64,000 nt of DNA from Mesorhizobium terrae. Its GTDB lineage: Bacteria; Pseudomonadota; Alphaproteobacteria; Rhizobiales; Rhizobiaceae. The stretch is taken from positions 4,605,501-4,669,500 of the forward strand of contig NZ_CP044218.1 in the NCBI RefSeq assembly GCF_008727715.1, given 5' to 3'. Position numbers and translations under genes: made by a program. The notes beneath the pieces are model-generated. The model was not told the DNA's origin. It saw nothing but the letters and a program-made list of their open reading frames with translations, and did not search any database. Positions 17,825 to 27,914 of the stretch are shown piece by piece. Position 1 is the first letter of the stretch. Each line of letters starts with the position of its first letter.

Positions 17825-19045
17825 TCAGTCGCGCACCGCGAATGCATCCGGCGCGCCATGGCTCCAGGCTGCTTCCAGCATGTTATCGACGGTCATGCGG
17901 CCGTCCTGATAGAGATTGACCGAATACCAGTCCCTGCCGTCGAGCTTTGCCTGGTCGATTTCGACGCGACCATAGGCCTTGAGCGCTGCAGCGACTTTCT
18001 TTGCGTCCACAGCGCTGTCGAAGGTGCCGGCAGCGACATAATCATCGGACGGGTCGTTCTGCTGTTTCCAGTTGCCTAGCGCCGCCGCCGGCCCTTCGAG
18101 CGCGGCAAAGGCCGAAGCCGAGCGCTGGTTGCGTTCGGCGGCATAAGACAGGGTCGCCATCTTGAATGGAAGGTTCTGCGGCGTCGGCAGCACATCGGCC
18201 ATATCCGGACGCGGCATGACGATCGGCCCGAAATCCGGCAGGACGATGCCTTCGATGGAGCTGTTCTGCGCCACCACCAACGGTGCCGGTGCTAGTGCGA
18301 CACTCGCGGCCTGGCCGGGGAACGGGATGCTTGCCGCACTGGCGGCAATCGGCGCGCTTGGCGACGAGCCGTTCATGGCAACCATGACGCCGGTCGGCAG
18401 GCCGTCGGATGGATCGGGGATCCTGTTGCCGGGATGGTAGGAAGCCAGGAGATAGGAATCGTCGCTGCCCTCGAGCGGAGCGCGGCCTACATAGTCGACC
18501 TTGACCCTGGCGGTGCCGATCCGGGAGTAGCCCAGCATGTCGGCCGCCCGTTTCGACAGATCGATCAGCCGCCCTTCGTGATAAGGCCCGCGATCGTTGA
18601 CACGCACGATGATGGAACTGCCATTGTCGAGATTGGTGACGCGGGCGTAGCTGGGCAACGGCATGGTCGGATGCGCGCCGGTGATCTGCGAAATGTCGTA
18701 GACTTCGCCATTGGCGGTGAGCCGACCATGGAAGGCTTCGCCGTACCACGAGGCAGTGCCCTTCCTGGAATATTTCTGCTCTTCCTTCGGGTAATACCAC
18801 TTGCCGCGAACCTGATAGGGATTGCCGAGCTGGTCGCGGCCGCCGCCGCGGCGAAAACCGTGCTTGCCCATGGCGACGCGCGGGCTGGCCTTCACACCAT
18901 ATTCGGCTTCCGAGAAATATTCCTTGGAGCGTTCGCGCTTGCTGGTCTTGGTCGGTTCAGAGGATGCGCAGGCTGCGAGAAGCCCGGCCGAGACGGCCAA
19001 CAACGCGTAAGTCGAAATGCGACGAAGACGCGTCGGTACCTGCAT
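17825..19045 (-). CDS. rlpA: RlpA-like septal lytic transglycosylase with SPOR domain
   Basis: Outer-membrane lipoprotein that cleaves denuded glycan strands at the division site. The 406-residue protein has a lipobox (LLAAC) after a short signal sequence, a double-psi beta-barrel RlpA domain (about residues 90-190: GTASWYG, the catalytic NDRGPY block, DLSKRAA), a low-complexity linker and a C-terminal SPOR domain (about 325-400) that binds denuded peptidoglycan. I use the ATG at 19045 rather than the upstream 19075. The DacC-like gene follows after 76 bases. Confidence 0.92.
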   Translation of the reverse strand: MQVPTRLRRISTYALLAVSAGLLAACASSEPTKTSKRERSKEYFSEAEYGVKASPRVAMGKHGFRRGGGRDQLGNPYQVRGKWYYPKEEQKYSRKGTASWYGEAFHGRLTANGEVYDISQITGAHPTMPLPSYARVTNLDNGSSIIVRVNDRGPYHEGRLIDLSKRAADMLGYSRIGTARVKVDYVGRAPLEGSDDSYLLASYHPGNRIPDPSDGLPTGVMVAMNGSSPSAPIAASAASIPFPGQAASVALAPAPLVVAQNSSIEGIVLPDFGPIVMPRPDMADVLPTPQNLPFKMATLSYAAERNQRSASAFAALEGPAAALGNWKQQNDPSDDYVAAGTFDSAVDAKKVAAALKAYGRVEIDQAKLDGRDWYSVNLYQDGRMTVDNMLEAAWSHGAPDAFAVRD

Positions 19046-19540
19046 CGTGAACTCTTCCCCTGCCGGCCCGAACAATGGCGCCGCTACTCAAACACTGCTG
19101 GGGACGAAGCAATTCGAACGATGACCCGCTCGACACCCAAAACCCCAGAATCCCTTTTGCACAGGAATTGCTTATTACACGCTTAATCGATTGCGGCCTT
19201 CGACCGGCAAAATTGTGGCGACAAGGTGTCGTTGTGCCGTAGAGCAATCGGGCAATAGCTTGTTTTGAAATAATATCTGGAGACTACACAGCGACCTGAT
19301 CGTTCGCCGACGATCTCAGACCGGCAGCAGGCGCCGGCGTCGTCTCGCGAAATAAACAAAGGCCTTAAGTTTTAGCGGTTTCATACGCCGGCTTGGGAAG
19401 GATATGTGCAAGGGTTCGCTGATGAGACTGGCTATCATGTCCTTTTCAAGTGGCCCGCCTTCGGTAACCGCGAAATGCTGGTGAAGACGTCAGCCGACCA
19501 ATGGTGAAGTGCCTTCGGCACGGGCTGAAAGCGAGATAGG
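19046..19540. other. Non-coding region between rlpA and tRNA-Ser
   Basis: Nearly 500 bases, somewhat AT-richer than the flanks, holding the rlpA promoter region. A small inverted repeat CGACA/TGTCG is at 19219-19231. I see no gene, terminator or repeat family here. Confidence 0.5.
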
Positions 19541-19630
19541 TGGCGGAGGGAGTGGGATTCGAACCCACGGTGACATCGCTGCCACGCCGGTTTTCAAGAC
19601 CGGTGCCTTAAACCGCTCGGCCATCCCTCC
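19541..19630 (-). tRNA. tRNA-Ser (anticodon TGA)
   Basis: Reading the minus strand gives a 90-base class II tRNA: acceptor GGAGGGA pairs with TCCCTCC, the anticodon loop is CTTGAAA with TGA at its centre, a long variable arm follows, the T loop is TTCGAAT, and the 3' CCA is encoded (19541-19543). TGA reads UCA and related serine codons. Confidence 0.97.
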
Positions 19631-19827
19631 GGCATTAATCTCGCTAGCTTTTTTGGTTTTCGGCGATGGCATCCGCCATGGCTGCTGCCGTTTTGCTAAC
19701 GAATGCCATCGTCGCTTCGCCTTTACCGCGCGCCAGATCACAGCGTCAAGCAGAGGTTGGAGTGGTCGCAATGGTGCGAGCGGTAGCCATTGAGTGTTCC
19801 TTGGGAGGTTGGGGTATCTTCATCCGC

Positions 19828-22800
19828 TCAGAAGCGGATGGAGAGGTTGCCCTTCATGGAGTGGTCGGAGGCATCGCCGCCGAGATTGCCGGTGTAGGAG
19901 ATGCCGAGCGTGGTGGCGGCGCCGATGGCGAGGTCGAGGCCGGTTTCAAGCACCAGGCTGTCGCGGGCGATCGGCGCGCCGGAGATGGCGAAGGCGGAGC
20001 CGCCGCTGACGAAGCGCAAGCCCGCATCCGGCGTCACGTCGCCGAAGGCATGGCGCCAGCCCAGCATGCCGCGCGCCTTCAGGACCGCCTCGGTGCCGAC
20101 GATCAGCTGCGTCTCGGCATGCATGCCGAAGGTGGTGAACGGCACGGTGTCGCTGCCGGCACGACCGTCGAGTGCGGCCGCCCCGCCCTTCTCGCGAAAG
20201 CCTTCGGAGGCGACATGCACGATGGCAAGGCCGGCGAACGGCTCGAAGCGCATGCCGCCAGCATGCATGGCATAACCGACCTCGCTGTAGAACTGGGTGG
20301 TGCGGGCATCGTAGTCGGACTTGAGACTGTCCTTGAAGCCGTCGAAGGCAACGGAGCGCGCCGCCTCGACATCATGCCAGGCATGGGCAAGGCCGCCACG
20401 CAGCGTCCAGGCACCCCATTCGGCACCGGCATAGGCACCCAGCGTGTAACTCTTGACCGAAGCCGAGGAAGCGCGCGCATCAGCCTTGAGCGTGCTGGAG
20501 GAATAACCGGCCACGACACCGGCGCGCCAGTTGTCGCCGATCTCGCCGTCGGCGCCGACGAAGAGGCCGCCGATGGAGCGGTGCAGTGCCGCCGTCTCGA
20601 CCGTCGTCTGCGTCGAGCCCCAGCTGCCAAAACCCTGCAGCCACACGCCGCCCAGCGTCTCGCCGGGTTCGGCGAAGGCCTCGCGTACCCGCCGGTTGGC
20701 CGCCTCGCGCAGGAAGCGGCTGTCGTCGACAAGCGCGCTTCTTGTCGAGGCATGGGCCTCGCCCGACAATGCGTCGAAGGCTTGGCGCGCCATGGCCTGG
20801 TCGCTGACGGCGGCAATGGCGTTGTAGACGCTGTTGCCGGCACCGAGGCTTTCGGCGCCACGTGCGGCCGAACACTGGTTGCGGGTTTGGGCGGCATCGC
20901 AGAAGGCGGTGCTGTTGCGCACCATGTCGAGATAGACGTCGTTGGCGCCATAACCCAGCGCCATGTTGAGGAACGGCCGGTCCTGGTCGAGCACGGCGTA
21001 TTTGCCGGTGACACCGCCGACCGCGCTCAGGATGGTGTAGCGGATGGTGCGGTTGTAGGAGCCGGCGAGCTTGGTGACACGCACGGTGCCGCCCTGCAGG
21101 GTAGCGCGGCCGCCGACGGCGATGCGATCCGAAGAACCGCCTGCATCGATCTCGGCATGGTAGACCGAGCCCGCCTCCTGCAGGAAGTCGCCGGCGACGG
21201 CCAGCGTGCCGATCGAGTTGCCGGGCGCGATGGTGGCGCCGGAGGCGATGGTGGTGGAGCCGACCATGCCGGTGCCGCCAAGCAAGGTGCCGTCGCGCAT
21301 CAGGAGTTCGCCGCCGAGCTTGCCGGCGATGTCGAGCGCGCCGCTCTCCACGGTGGTGAAGCCGTCGAAGGCCGAGGAGTCACCCGTCAGCCTGACGGTG
21401 TTGCCGCTGCCTGTATTGAGGCGCAGCGCTCCCTCACCCGAGACGATGCCGGCATAGGCGCCGGAGGCGGCCTGGTCGAAACGCGTCATGCCCTCGGCGC
21501 CGATCTCGACATCGCCGCCGAAACGGTCGGTGGCCGAGGCCAGCGTGCCACGGTCGACCGTCCAGTCGAGGCCGCTGGCACCCGTCAAGGTGAGCTTGCC
21601 GGCGCCGTTCTTGACCATGGTGCCGGTGCCGCCGATGGCGCCGGCGAAGGTGGCGTCGTCACCCTGGTCGAAGACGACCTTGCCGGCATTGGCGATGGCG
21701 TTGCGGATCGAGCCGGCATTGCCGACCAGGGTGCCGGCCCGCACGATGGTGTTGCCCAGATAGGTGTTGGCACCGGTCAGCACCAGGGTGCCGAGGTCGT
21801 CCTTGACGATCGCGCCGGTGCCGGTGAGGCCGGAGGCGATGGTGGCGGTCATCTGGCTGCCGGCGGCACTGCCGTCGCCGACGCGGATGTTGGTCTCGGC
21901 CTGGTTCAGCGCCAGATTGCCACCTTCGACGCGGTAACCGTCCGAGGCGAACTGCATGCCGGTGATCTTGATCGGCTCGCCATCGGCAACGACATTGACG
22001 GTGCCGGCAGTACCCTGGAACACGGCGAAGCGGCCGCCCCAGGCCGTGTTGGCGCTGCCATCGGCACTGGTCCAGTTGGGCTGCTGGGCCGCCCAGGTGC
22101 CGCTGCCGCCGTCGATGGCGCCGTTGCCTTCCGAATCCGCCCCGTCCCAGAACAGGATGTTCTTGTCCGGCCCGGCACCGCCGACAACCAGATTGATCTG
22201 CTTGGCGATCGAAGTCTGGAGGACGAGGTCTTCCTTCTTGTAGCCGTCCGGCGTGGTGCCGATGCCGATGCCATTGTTGGTGAAGGTGCCGCCATAGTCG
22301 ATCAGCCGGTAGACGCCCTGCCCGAAGCCGCCGGCGTCGGAGACGTTGAAGGTGGCACTGAGCGTCAAGTCGCCCAGCACCTTGAACAAAGCCGGACCGC
22401 CGGGCTGGCCAAGGCGCACGTTGATCAATGCCGGGCCACCCTCGCCATCGGCGAAGAGTTTCCCCGCTGTCAGTTGTTGGCCTGACGTGCCTTCGAGGAT
22501 GCCGCCGCCGCTGATCCAGAGATCATCGATCGTTCCATTTCCCCCCAGCACCGCGTCGCGCATCACGCCCACGGATGTGGCAGTTCCGTCGACCTGAAGG
22601 CGCCCCGCCTGGTGTCGAACATTGCCTTCGGTCGTGCCCGTCAGCGTCAGCCTGCCAAGGCCGGTCTTGTGAAACATCACATCGTTTTTCCCGGGAGACG
22701 ACAGGTCCCGCAACGTCCCAGAAAGGGTGGAAATATTGCCCTCGTCGACCCTGACGGACGCGCCCTGGTTACCTGGGATGTTGAAGGCGATTTCGTTGTT

Positions 22801-24189
22801 GAGCGTTACGCCCCCGGTTTCGCCGAGGATCAGTTCCGTGTTGTCGTCCTCAACGGTAATCTTGCCGGTGCCGAGGGCGCCGTCGGCAGTCGCCCGGATG
22901 GCACCGTTGTTGAACACCGTACCACCAGAATAGCTGTTGGCCTTCGTGAGGATCAGTTCTCCGGAGCCTGATTTCCTCAGTGATCCGGCGCCGACGACCT
23001 GGCCTTCGAAGCGCGATTCCTTATCGACACCGGCGATGTCCAGCTGCTTGCCGGCATCGAGTTGTACGGTGCCCATGCCACTCAGAACGCTAAGCCGATC
23101 ACTCTGAGCGACATGGAGCGTGGCATCTGTCCAAACAGCTACGCTGGAGTTGGCGCCGATGGCGTCGCCATTCCCTTCTGTCCGTAGGGTGCCATCATAA
23201 ACTTCGTAGCGAAGCGCGGATTGCGAACCGTCACCTTGCAAGACGAGCGTACCAATACTGGTCTTGCGTATTTCCCCGCGTCCGGAACGCGCGCCCTTCA
23301 GCGTCACACTACCCTCATGAAAGACCGGGATGTCGACCACACTACCATTTTCGAAGCGCAGGTCGTTTGTGAGGGCCAAGCCTTGAGACATGGCGCGAAG
23401 CTGCAAAGTATTGCCCGTTTCCGCGTTTAAGAGGATCTCGCCGGTGCCGATGCTGATATCGCTTTGAGTGGGACTGCCTTTGTCGAATTGGATAGCGCCA
23501 GCGGCGAACTCAGTGCCACCGGAGTAGCTTTGGCTACCAACTACCGATAATAAGCGATTTCCTTCCTTCCTAAGCCGTATCTTGCCAAGGCCGTCGACGA
23601 TCCTGTTGGCGCTATTGATGTTGGCCCCAACCAAGGCAAGTACTGCGGTTGTGCCTGCGGTATTGTTGCGAACGGTCCCCTCGTTTCCGTCGACGCCGGT
23701 GAACAAACTTCTGATAGCTAGGTCTTGGCCAGCCAGATCCAACGTTCCGCTTCTGAGCGCGACCTGTGTCCGTTCATGCGCCAGCAAATCTCGCCCAGCC
23801 TGACTGCCAATCTGCGCGGTCCCGGCGTCGAGAAAAATATTAACGTACGATCCTCCAACTCGATCGATGGCCGAGGGTGCGAAGATAATCGTTCCGTTAT
23901 TAGCACCGTCCCCCGTGCTGCCGATGTTGAGGCGGGGTACGAACATACCGCCCTCGATATGTAGAATGCCGACAAATGTCCCGACAGCGCCGCTAACCAC
24001 CGAAAGGCTGAATTCCCTCTCGGCTGAGTTTATTATGATGGTACCCGAATAAGTGCCCGTGGTTGAAAAGCGATAGCCCGCCCAGGCGGGGCCGGCGGCG
24101 GCGGCCACCAGAGCGGTGGCGGCCAGAAGGCTGCGCCGGAAGGCACGAGCGCACCTTTTGGCCGGCTGGGCGGAAATCGTCATGGTCAT
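19828..24189 (-). CDS. Large autotransporter adhesin-like protein
   Basis: A 1453-residue type Va secreted protein. It has an unusually long basic signal peptide (about 37 residues, ending AWA-G), a repetitive beta-helical passenger with several autotransporter-associated repeats (for example TLGGVW-type and SGGTVFNNGAI/LTGANTYLGNT blocks), and a C-terminal beta-barrel of roughly 280 residues ending in the outer-membrane signature phenylalanine (SIRF). The ATG at 24189 has AGAGGGA eight bases upstream; the frame is open to 24372 without a better start. The passenger is glycine-, threonine- and asparagine-rich with almost no cysteine. The N-terminal third uses more AT-rich codons than the rest. 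Likely an adhesin or surface factor; target unknown. Confidence 0.92.
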   Translation of the reverse strand: MTMTISAQPAKRCARAFRRSLLAATALVAAAAGPAWAGYRFSTTGTYSGTIIINSAEREFSLSVVSGAVGTFVGILHIEGGMFVPRLNIGSTGDGANNGTIIFAPSAIDRVGGSYVNIFLDAGTAQIGSQAGRDLLAHERTQVALRSGTLDLAGQDLAIRSLFTGVDGNEGTVRNNTAGTTAVLALVGANINSANRIVDGLGKIRLRKEGNRLLSVVGSQSYSGGTEFAAGAIQFDKGSPTQSDISIGTGEILLNAETGNTLQLRAMSQGLALTNDLRFENGSVVDIPVFHEGSVTLKGARSGRGEIRKTSIGTLVLQGDGSQSALRYEVYDGTLRTEGNGDAIGANSSVAVWTDATLHVAQSDRLSVLSGMGTVQLDAGKQLDIAGVDKESRFEGQVVGAGSLRKSGSGELILTKANSYSGGTVFNNGAIRATADGALGTGKITVEDDNTELILGETGGVTLNNEIAFNIPGNQGASVRVDEGNISTLSGTLRDLSSPGKNDVMFHKTGLGRLTLTGTTEGNVRHQAGRLQVDGTATSVGVMRDAVLGGNGTIDDLWISGGGILEGTSGQQLTAGKLFADGEGGPALINVRLGQPGGPALFKVLGDLTLSATFNVSDAGGFGQGVYRLIDYGGTFTNNGIGIGTTPDGYKKEDLVLQTSIAKQINLVVGGAGPDKNILFWDGADSEGNGAIDGGSGTWAAQQPNWTSADGSANTAWGGRFAVFQGTAGTVNVVADGEPIKITGMQFASDGYRVEGGNLALNQAETNIRVGDGSAAGSQMTATIASGLTGTGAIVKDDLGTLVLTGANTYLGNTIVRAGTLVGNAGSIRNAIANAGKVVFDQGDDATFAGAIGGTGTMVKNGAGKLTLTGASGLDWTVDRGTLASATDRFGGDVEIGAEGMTRFDQAASGAYAGIVSGEGALRLNTGSGNTVRLTGDSSAFDGFTTVESGALDIAGKLGGELLMRDGTLLGGTGMVGSTTIASGATIAPGNSIGTLAVAGDFLQEAGSVYHAEIDAGGSSDRIAVGGRATLQGGTVRVTKLAGSYNRTIRYTILSAVGGVTGKYAVLDQDRPFLNMALGYGANDVYLDMVRNSTAFCDAAQTRNQCSAARGAESLGAGNSVYNAIAAVSDQAMARQAFDALSGEAHASTRSALVDDSRFLREAANRRVREAFAEPGETLGGVWLQGFGSWGSTQTTVETAALHRSIGGLFVGADGEIGDNWRAGVVAGYSSSTLKADARASSASVKSYTLGAYAGAEWGAWTLRGGLAHAWHDVEAARSVAFDGFKDSLKSDYDARTTQFYSEVGYAMHAGGMRFEPFAGLAIVHVASEGFREKGGAAALDGRAGSDTVPFTTFGMHAETQLIVGTEAVLKARGMLGWRHAFGDVTPDAGLRFVSGGSAFAISGAPIARDSLVLETGLDLAIGAATTLGISYTGNLGGDASDHSMKGNLSIRF

Positions 24190-24905
24190 GGAAAAGTCCC
24201 TCTTGAAGCGTCGAACATCGCGATGAACGAAGCGCGCGGGCCGGGACCGCGCGGCGCGCCGAAAAGGTCGCGCCGATTGGCCGGCAGGGTTTCTTTTCGC
24301 CAAAACGCGGGCACATATGGCGACACCCCCACCCTGCCGGCCGCATGCGACCGCAGGAGCCGTGCGGCGCAATGCTGGTCTATGCTCACGAAAAATCGCA
24401 TTTCCGGCCCGTGGATTCGTTCATTCCGGCCAAGGCGATAGCAGCGGGCGCAAAACCGCGCCCCGTATGAACAGAGGGGGAAAATCGAAAAACAGCCGTG
24501 TTCGGGACGATTTTCGGCTGAAAAACGCGCCGCGCCCGACCAATGAGTGGGAATTGCGGCCGATCCGCCGCCGTGGGCGCTCTCCGATTCCCGACTGAGT
24601 CCGACTACCGGTCGACCATGGCTGCGGGAACGGCAAAATCCGGCGCCGGATTGCTCACCTGCCCGTCGTCAGGACTATCGAGGCAATGGCGGGCCGAGCC
24701 GGCGGAGGCTCCGGCGTCCTCAAGCATATCGCACCTCAATCCGATGCATTCCGCCCGTGGCGGTTCGGGCCAAAGCCTTATGTTTCGGTGTGGAACGGAG
24801 CGTGATCCGGCCAATCCGGTGCTGCGCTTGACGCCATGATGCGATACACGTAGGGCCACATTTTATGTAGTTCGATTCAAAAACCGATGAGGGGCACTTC
24901 CGCTT
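24190..24905. other. Non-coding region between the autotransporter and terC-2
   Basis: About 715 bases with no supportable gene, between divergent genes. It should contain the promoter of the autotransporter (minus) and of the second terC (plus). A-rich patches such as GGGGGAAAATCGAAAAAC (24476-24493) interrupt GC-rich sequence. Open frames on both strands here have no ribosome-binding sites and arginine-rich, low-complexity translations typical of shadows. Confidence 0.5.
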
Positions 24906-25598
24906 ATGGAAATCTTCACCGCCGCTGGTTTTTCCGCCCTTCTGCAGGTCATCGCCATCGACCTCGTGCTTGCCGGCGACAATGCCATCGTCATCGGCCT
25001 TGCGGCGGCGGGCCTGCCCAAGGACCAGCGCAAGAAGGCGATCCTGGTCGGTATCGGCGCCGCGACGGTGCTGCGCATCATCTTCGCCCTGATCACGCAA
25101 TGGCTGCTGGCCTTCGGCCCGATGCTGCTCATCGCCGGCGGCCTGCTGTTGTTGTGGGTGTGCTGGAAGATGTGGCGCGAGCTGCGCGTCAGCCACGAGG
25201 AAGAGCAGGAGGCCACCGAAGCGCTGGCGGATGCGGAAAGCGACGGCGCCGCCGCCAAATCGGGAAAACCGCGCAAAACCTTTGCCCAGGCGGCGTGGCA
25301 GATCGTCATCGCCGATGTTTCGATGTCGCTGGACAATGTGCTGGCGGTCGCGGGCGCGGCGATGGAGCACCCGACGGTGCTCATCATCGGCCTGGCGCTG
25401 TCGATCGCGCTGATGGGGTTTGCCGCCTCCTTCGTGGCGCGCCTGCTGCATCGCTTCCGCTGGATCGCCTATATCGGCCTGCTGATCATCCTTTATGTGG
25501 CGCTGAAGATGCTGCTCGACGGCGCCGTCGAGCAGTTCCCGAACCATTTCGGTTTCCTGGCGCCTTGGTTCGGGCCTAGCGTCGGTGGCGCGCATTAG
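24906..25598 (+). CDS. TerC family integral membrane protein (second copy)
   Basis: A 230-residue paralogue of the TerC protein at 7735. It has the same paired metal-site motifs ([15 protein letters not shown] and [16 protein letters not shown]), the same KMWxELR helix before the central acidic loop, and seven predicted membrane segments. It differs in a longer, acidic loop (about residues 95-120) and C-terminus. The start ATG at 24906 follows GAGGGG by about twelve bases. The upstream region does not contain the foldable leader seen ahead of the first copy, so the two are probably regulated differently. Confidence 0.9.
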   Translation: MEIFTAAGFSALLQVIAIDLVLAGDNAIVIGLAAAGLPKDQRKKAILVGIGAATVLRIIFALITQWLLAFGPMLLIAGGLLLLWVCWKMWRELRVSHEEEQEATEALADAESDGAAAKSGKPRKTFAQAAWQIVIADVSMSLDNVLAVAGAAMEHPTVLIIGLALSIALMGFAASFVARLLHRFRWIAYIGLLIILYVALKMLLDGAVEQFPNHFGFLAPWFGPSVGGAH

Positions 25599-25609
25599 GT
25601 CGAGGACGA

Positions 25610-25630
25610 CCCGGGCCACTCAGGCCCGGG
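25610..25630. terminator. Hairpin after terC-2
   Basis: CCCGGGCC (25610-25617) and GGCCCGGG (25623-25630) form a perfect 8-bp GC stem with a five-base loop, 11 bases past the stop. No T-run follows, so the terminator call is tentative. Confidence 0.45.
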
Positions 25631-25777
25631 CGCCCGGCTGCGCCTGAGGTTTGCTTGCCAGGCGAACTGTGCTATTGCGCGCGCCGAATAGAGCACCGCA
25701 CTGGTGCCATGCCGAAAACGAACGAATTCCGGGCCGGACCTGCAAGGTTTCCGGCCCGCGTCCATTGGAACGCCGCC

Positions 25778-27094
25778 ATGACCGCAGCACCCCGCGTCAG
25801 CTTCGTCAGCCTCGGATGCCCGAAGGCGCTGGTCGATTCCGAACGCATCCTCACCCAGCTCCGCGCCGAAGGCTACGAGATCGCCCGCAAGCATGATGGC
25901 GCCGACCTTGTCGTCGTCAACACCTGTGGCTTCCTGGATTCGGCGCGCACGGAGTCGCTCGACGCCATCGGCACGGCGATGAAGGAAAACGGCAAGGTCA
26001 TCGTCACCGGCTGCATGGGCGCCACACCGGAGCTGATCCGCGAAAAGCACCCCAATGTCTTCGCCATCACCGGCCCGCAGGCCTATGAGAGCGTGATGGC
26101 GGCCGTGCATGAGGCAGCGCCGCCGGCGCATGATCCGTTCACCGACCTGGTGCCGCCGCAGGGCGTGAAGCTGACGCCGCGCCACTATGCCTATCTGAAG
26201 ATTTCCGAAGGCTGCAACAACCGCTGTACCTTCTGCATCATCCCCGACCTGCGCGGCGACCTTGTCTCGCGACCGGCGGCGGATGTGCTGCGCGAAGCGG
26301 AAAAGCTGGCGAACGCCGGGGTGAAGGAACTGCTGGTCATTTCGCAGGACACCAGCGCCTACGGCATCGATGTCAAATATGCGACGTCGGTCTGGAAAGA
26401 GCGCGAGGTGCGCGCAAAATTCCTCGACCTGTCGCAGGAACTGGGCGAGCTCGGCATCTGGGTGCGCATGCATTATGTCTACCCCTACCCGCATGTCGCC
26501 GACGTCATCCCGCTGATGGCCGAGGGCAAGATCCTTCCCTATCTCGACATTCCCTTCCAGCATGCCTCGCCGCAGGTGTTGAAGAACATGCGCCGCCCCG
26601 CCCATGGCGAAAAGGCGCTGGAGCGCATCCGTGGCTGGCGCGACGTTTGCCCGGACCTTGCCATCCGTTCGACCTTCATCGTTGGCTTCCCCGGCGAGAC
26701 CGAGGAAGACTTCGAGATGCTGCTCGACTGGATCGACGAGGCCAAGATCGACCGCGCCGGCTGCTTCAAATACGAGCCGGTCAAGGGTGCGCGTTCCAAC
26801 GACCTCGGCCTCGAGCAGGTGCCGGACGAGGTCAAGGAAGCGCGCTGGCATCGCTTCATGCAGCGCCAGCAGAAGATTTCGGCTGCCGCACAGGCCAAGA
26901 AAGTCGGCAAACGCCTGCCGGTCATCATCGACGAGGCCAACGGCACCACGGCCAAGGGGCGTACCAAATATGACGCGCCCGAGATCGACGGTTCGGTGCA
27001 TATCCAGTCGCGGCGCCCGCTGCGCGTCGGCGACATCGTCACCGTCAAGGTCGACCGCGCCGACGCCTATGACCTATACGGCTCGGCTGTGTGA
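25778..27094 (+). CDS. rimO: Ribosomal protein S12 (aspartate) methylthiotransferase RimO
   Basis: Radical SAM enzyme that adds a methylthio group to the conserved aspartate of ribosomal protein S12. The 438-residue protein has the N-terminal MTTase domain ([16 protein letters not shown], with three cluster cysteines spread over the first 100 residues), the radical SAM CxxxCxxC ([12 protein letters not shown]) near residue 150 and a C-terminal TRAM domain. I chose the ATG at 25778 because the protein then starts directly before the conserved MTTase motif and has normal length; upstream in-frame ATGs at 25709 and 25655 add unrelated residues. Confidence 0.95.
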   Translation: MTAAPRVSFVSLGCPKALVDSERILTQLRAEGYEIARKHDGADLVVVNTCGFLDSARTESLDAIGTAMKENGKVIVTGCMGATPELIREKHPNVFAITGPQAYESVMAAVHEAAPPAHDPFTDLVPPQGVKLTPRHYAYLKISEGCNNRCTFCIIPDLRGDLVSRPAADVLREAEKLANAGVKELLVISQDTSAYGIDVKYATSVWKEREVRAKFLDLSQELGELGIWVRMHYVYPYPHVADVIPLMAEGKILPYLDIPFQHASPQVLKNMRRPAHGEKALERIRGWRDVCPDLAIRSTFIVGFPGETEEDFEMLLDWIDEAKIDRAGCFKYEPVKGARSNDLGLEQVPDEVKEARWHRFMQRQQKISAAAQAKKVGKRLPVIIDEANGTTAKGRTKYDAPEIDGSVHIQSRRPLRVGDIVTVKVDRADAYDLYGSAV

Positions 27095-27201
27095 TCCTTG
27101 CTGAGGTGCGCTGCGCGGCGCCCTCAACCAGACAGACGGACTGAAGAGCTGTATTGCGGCGCAGTGCCATCGCGCATGGAACAGCCTGCCTCTCGTCGGC
27201 C

Positions 27202-27831
27202 TCAACTGTCGAACAGCGGCGTGACTTTCGAGGCAAGCTCTGCCTCCTTGGCGCGATAGCGTTTGTAGGCCGGCCGATCGGTGGCACGGGCGATGTAGTC
27301 GACAAAAACCGGAAGGCGCGGCAGCACCTTCAGGATGTTCATGGTGAAGTCGATGCCGCCGGCGAGCTGCGTGTCAGCTGCGGTAAAACTATCGCCGACC
27401 GCATAAGGATGTTTCGAAAGCAATTTTTCGAGATTGGCGACCATGTCGTCGAACAGGCCGAACGAGAAGTCGCTACCGGCATATTCCCAACCCTTCGACC
27501 GCACTGCGATGGCGGGGTCAAACACGGAATCGCAATAGACCAGCCGCGTCATATAGGCGGCGCGGCTGGCGTTGCCAATCGCGGGTGCGAGACCCGCTTC
27601 GGGAAACGCGTCGGCCAGATAGATGCAAATCGCCGCCCGTTCGGTGACGATTATGCCGTCGTGATCGATCGCCGGCACCTTCTTGTTCGGCTGAATGGCA
27701 CGGTAGCCCTCCGGAACACCGCCCGGAGCGCGAATATCGACGAGTTCAATCTCGTAGGGTTGGCTGAGTTCCTCAAGTAGCCAGAAAACGGTCGAAGCCC
27801 GTGACCAGGGCGTACAGTAGAACTTCAGCAT
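27202..27831 (-). CDS. Glutathione S-transferase family protein
   Basis: A 209-residue cytosolic GST. The N-terminal thioredoxin-like domain starts YCTPWSRAS, where the serine or preceding residues would contact glutathione, and contains the KVPAIDHDG cis-proline segment and the ERAAICIYLAD helix; the rest is the helical C-terminal domain. Substrate is unknown. It lies between rimO (convergent) and the nucleoside ABC operon. Confidence 0.9.
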   Translation of the reverse strand: MLKFYCTPWSRASTVFWLLEELSQPYEIELVDIRAPGGVPEGYRAIQPNKKVPAIDHDGIIVTERAAICIYLADAFPEAGLAPAIGNASRAAYMTRLVYCDSVFDPAIAVRSKGWEYAGSDFSFGLFDDMVANLEKLLSKHPYAVGDSFTAADTQLAGGIDFTMNILKVLPRLPVFVDYIARATDRPAYKRYRAKEAELASKVTPLFDS

Positions 27832-27914
27832 TTCGGCCTCGCCTTCCTTCTCAGGCTGTCAAAGATAGGCGATCTTTCTACCAACCCCTCCCTGACAGCC
27901 TGTTGTCAGGAGGC

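Noticed and set aside
19666..22485. A 939-codon open frame antisense to the autotransporter
   Set aside because: Glycine/alanine/arginine-rich low-complexity translation, opposite a well-supported autotransporter in GC-rich DNA; no domain or start signal.
27101..27125. Terminator after rimO
   Set aside because: The GAGG...CCTC pairing is imperfect and has no T-run.
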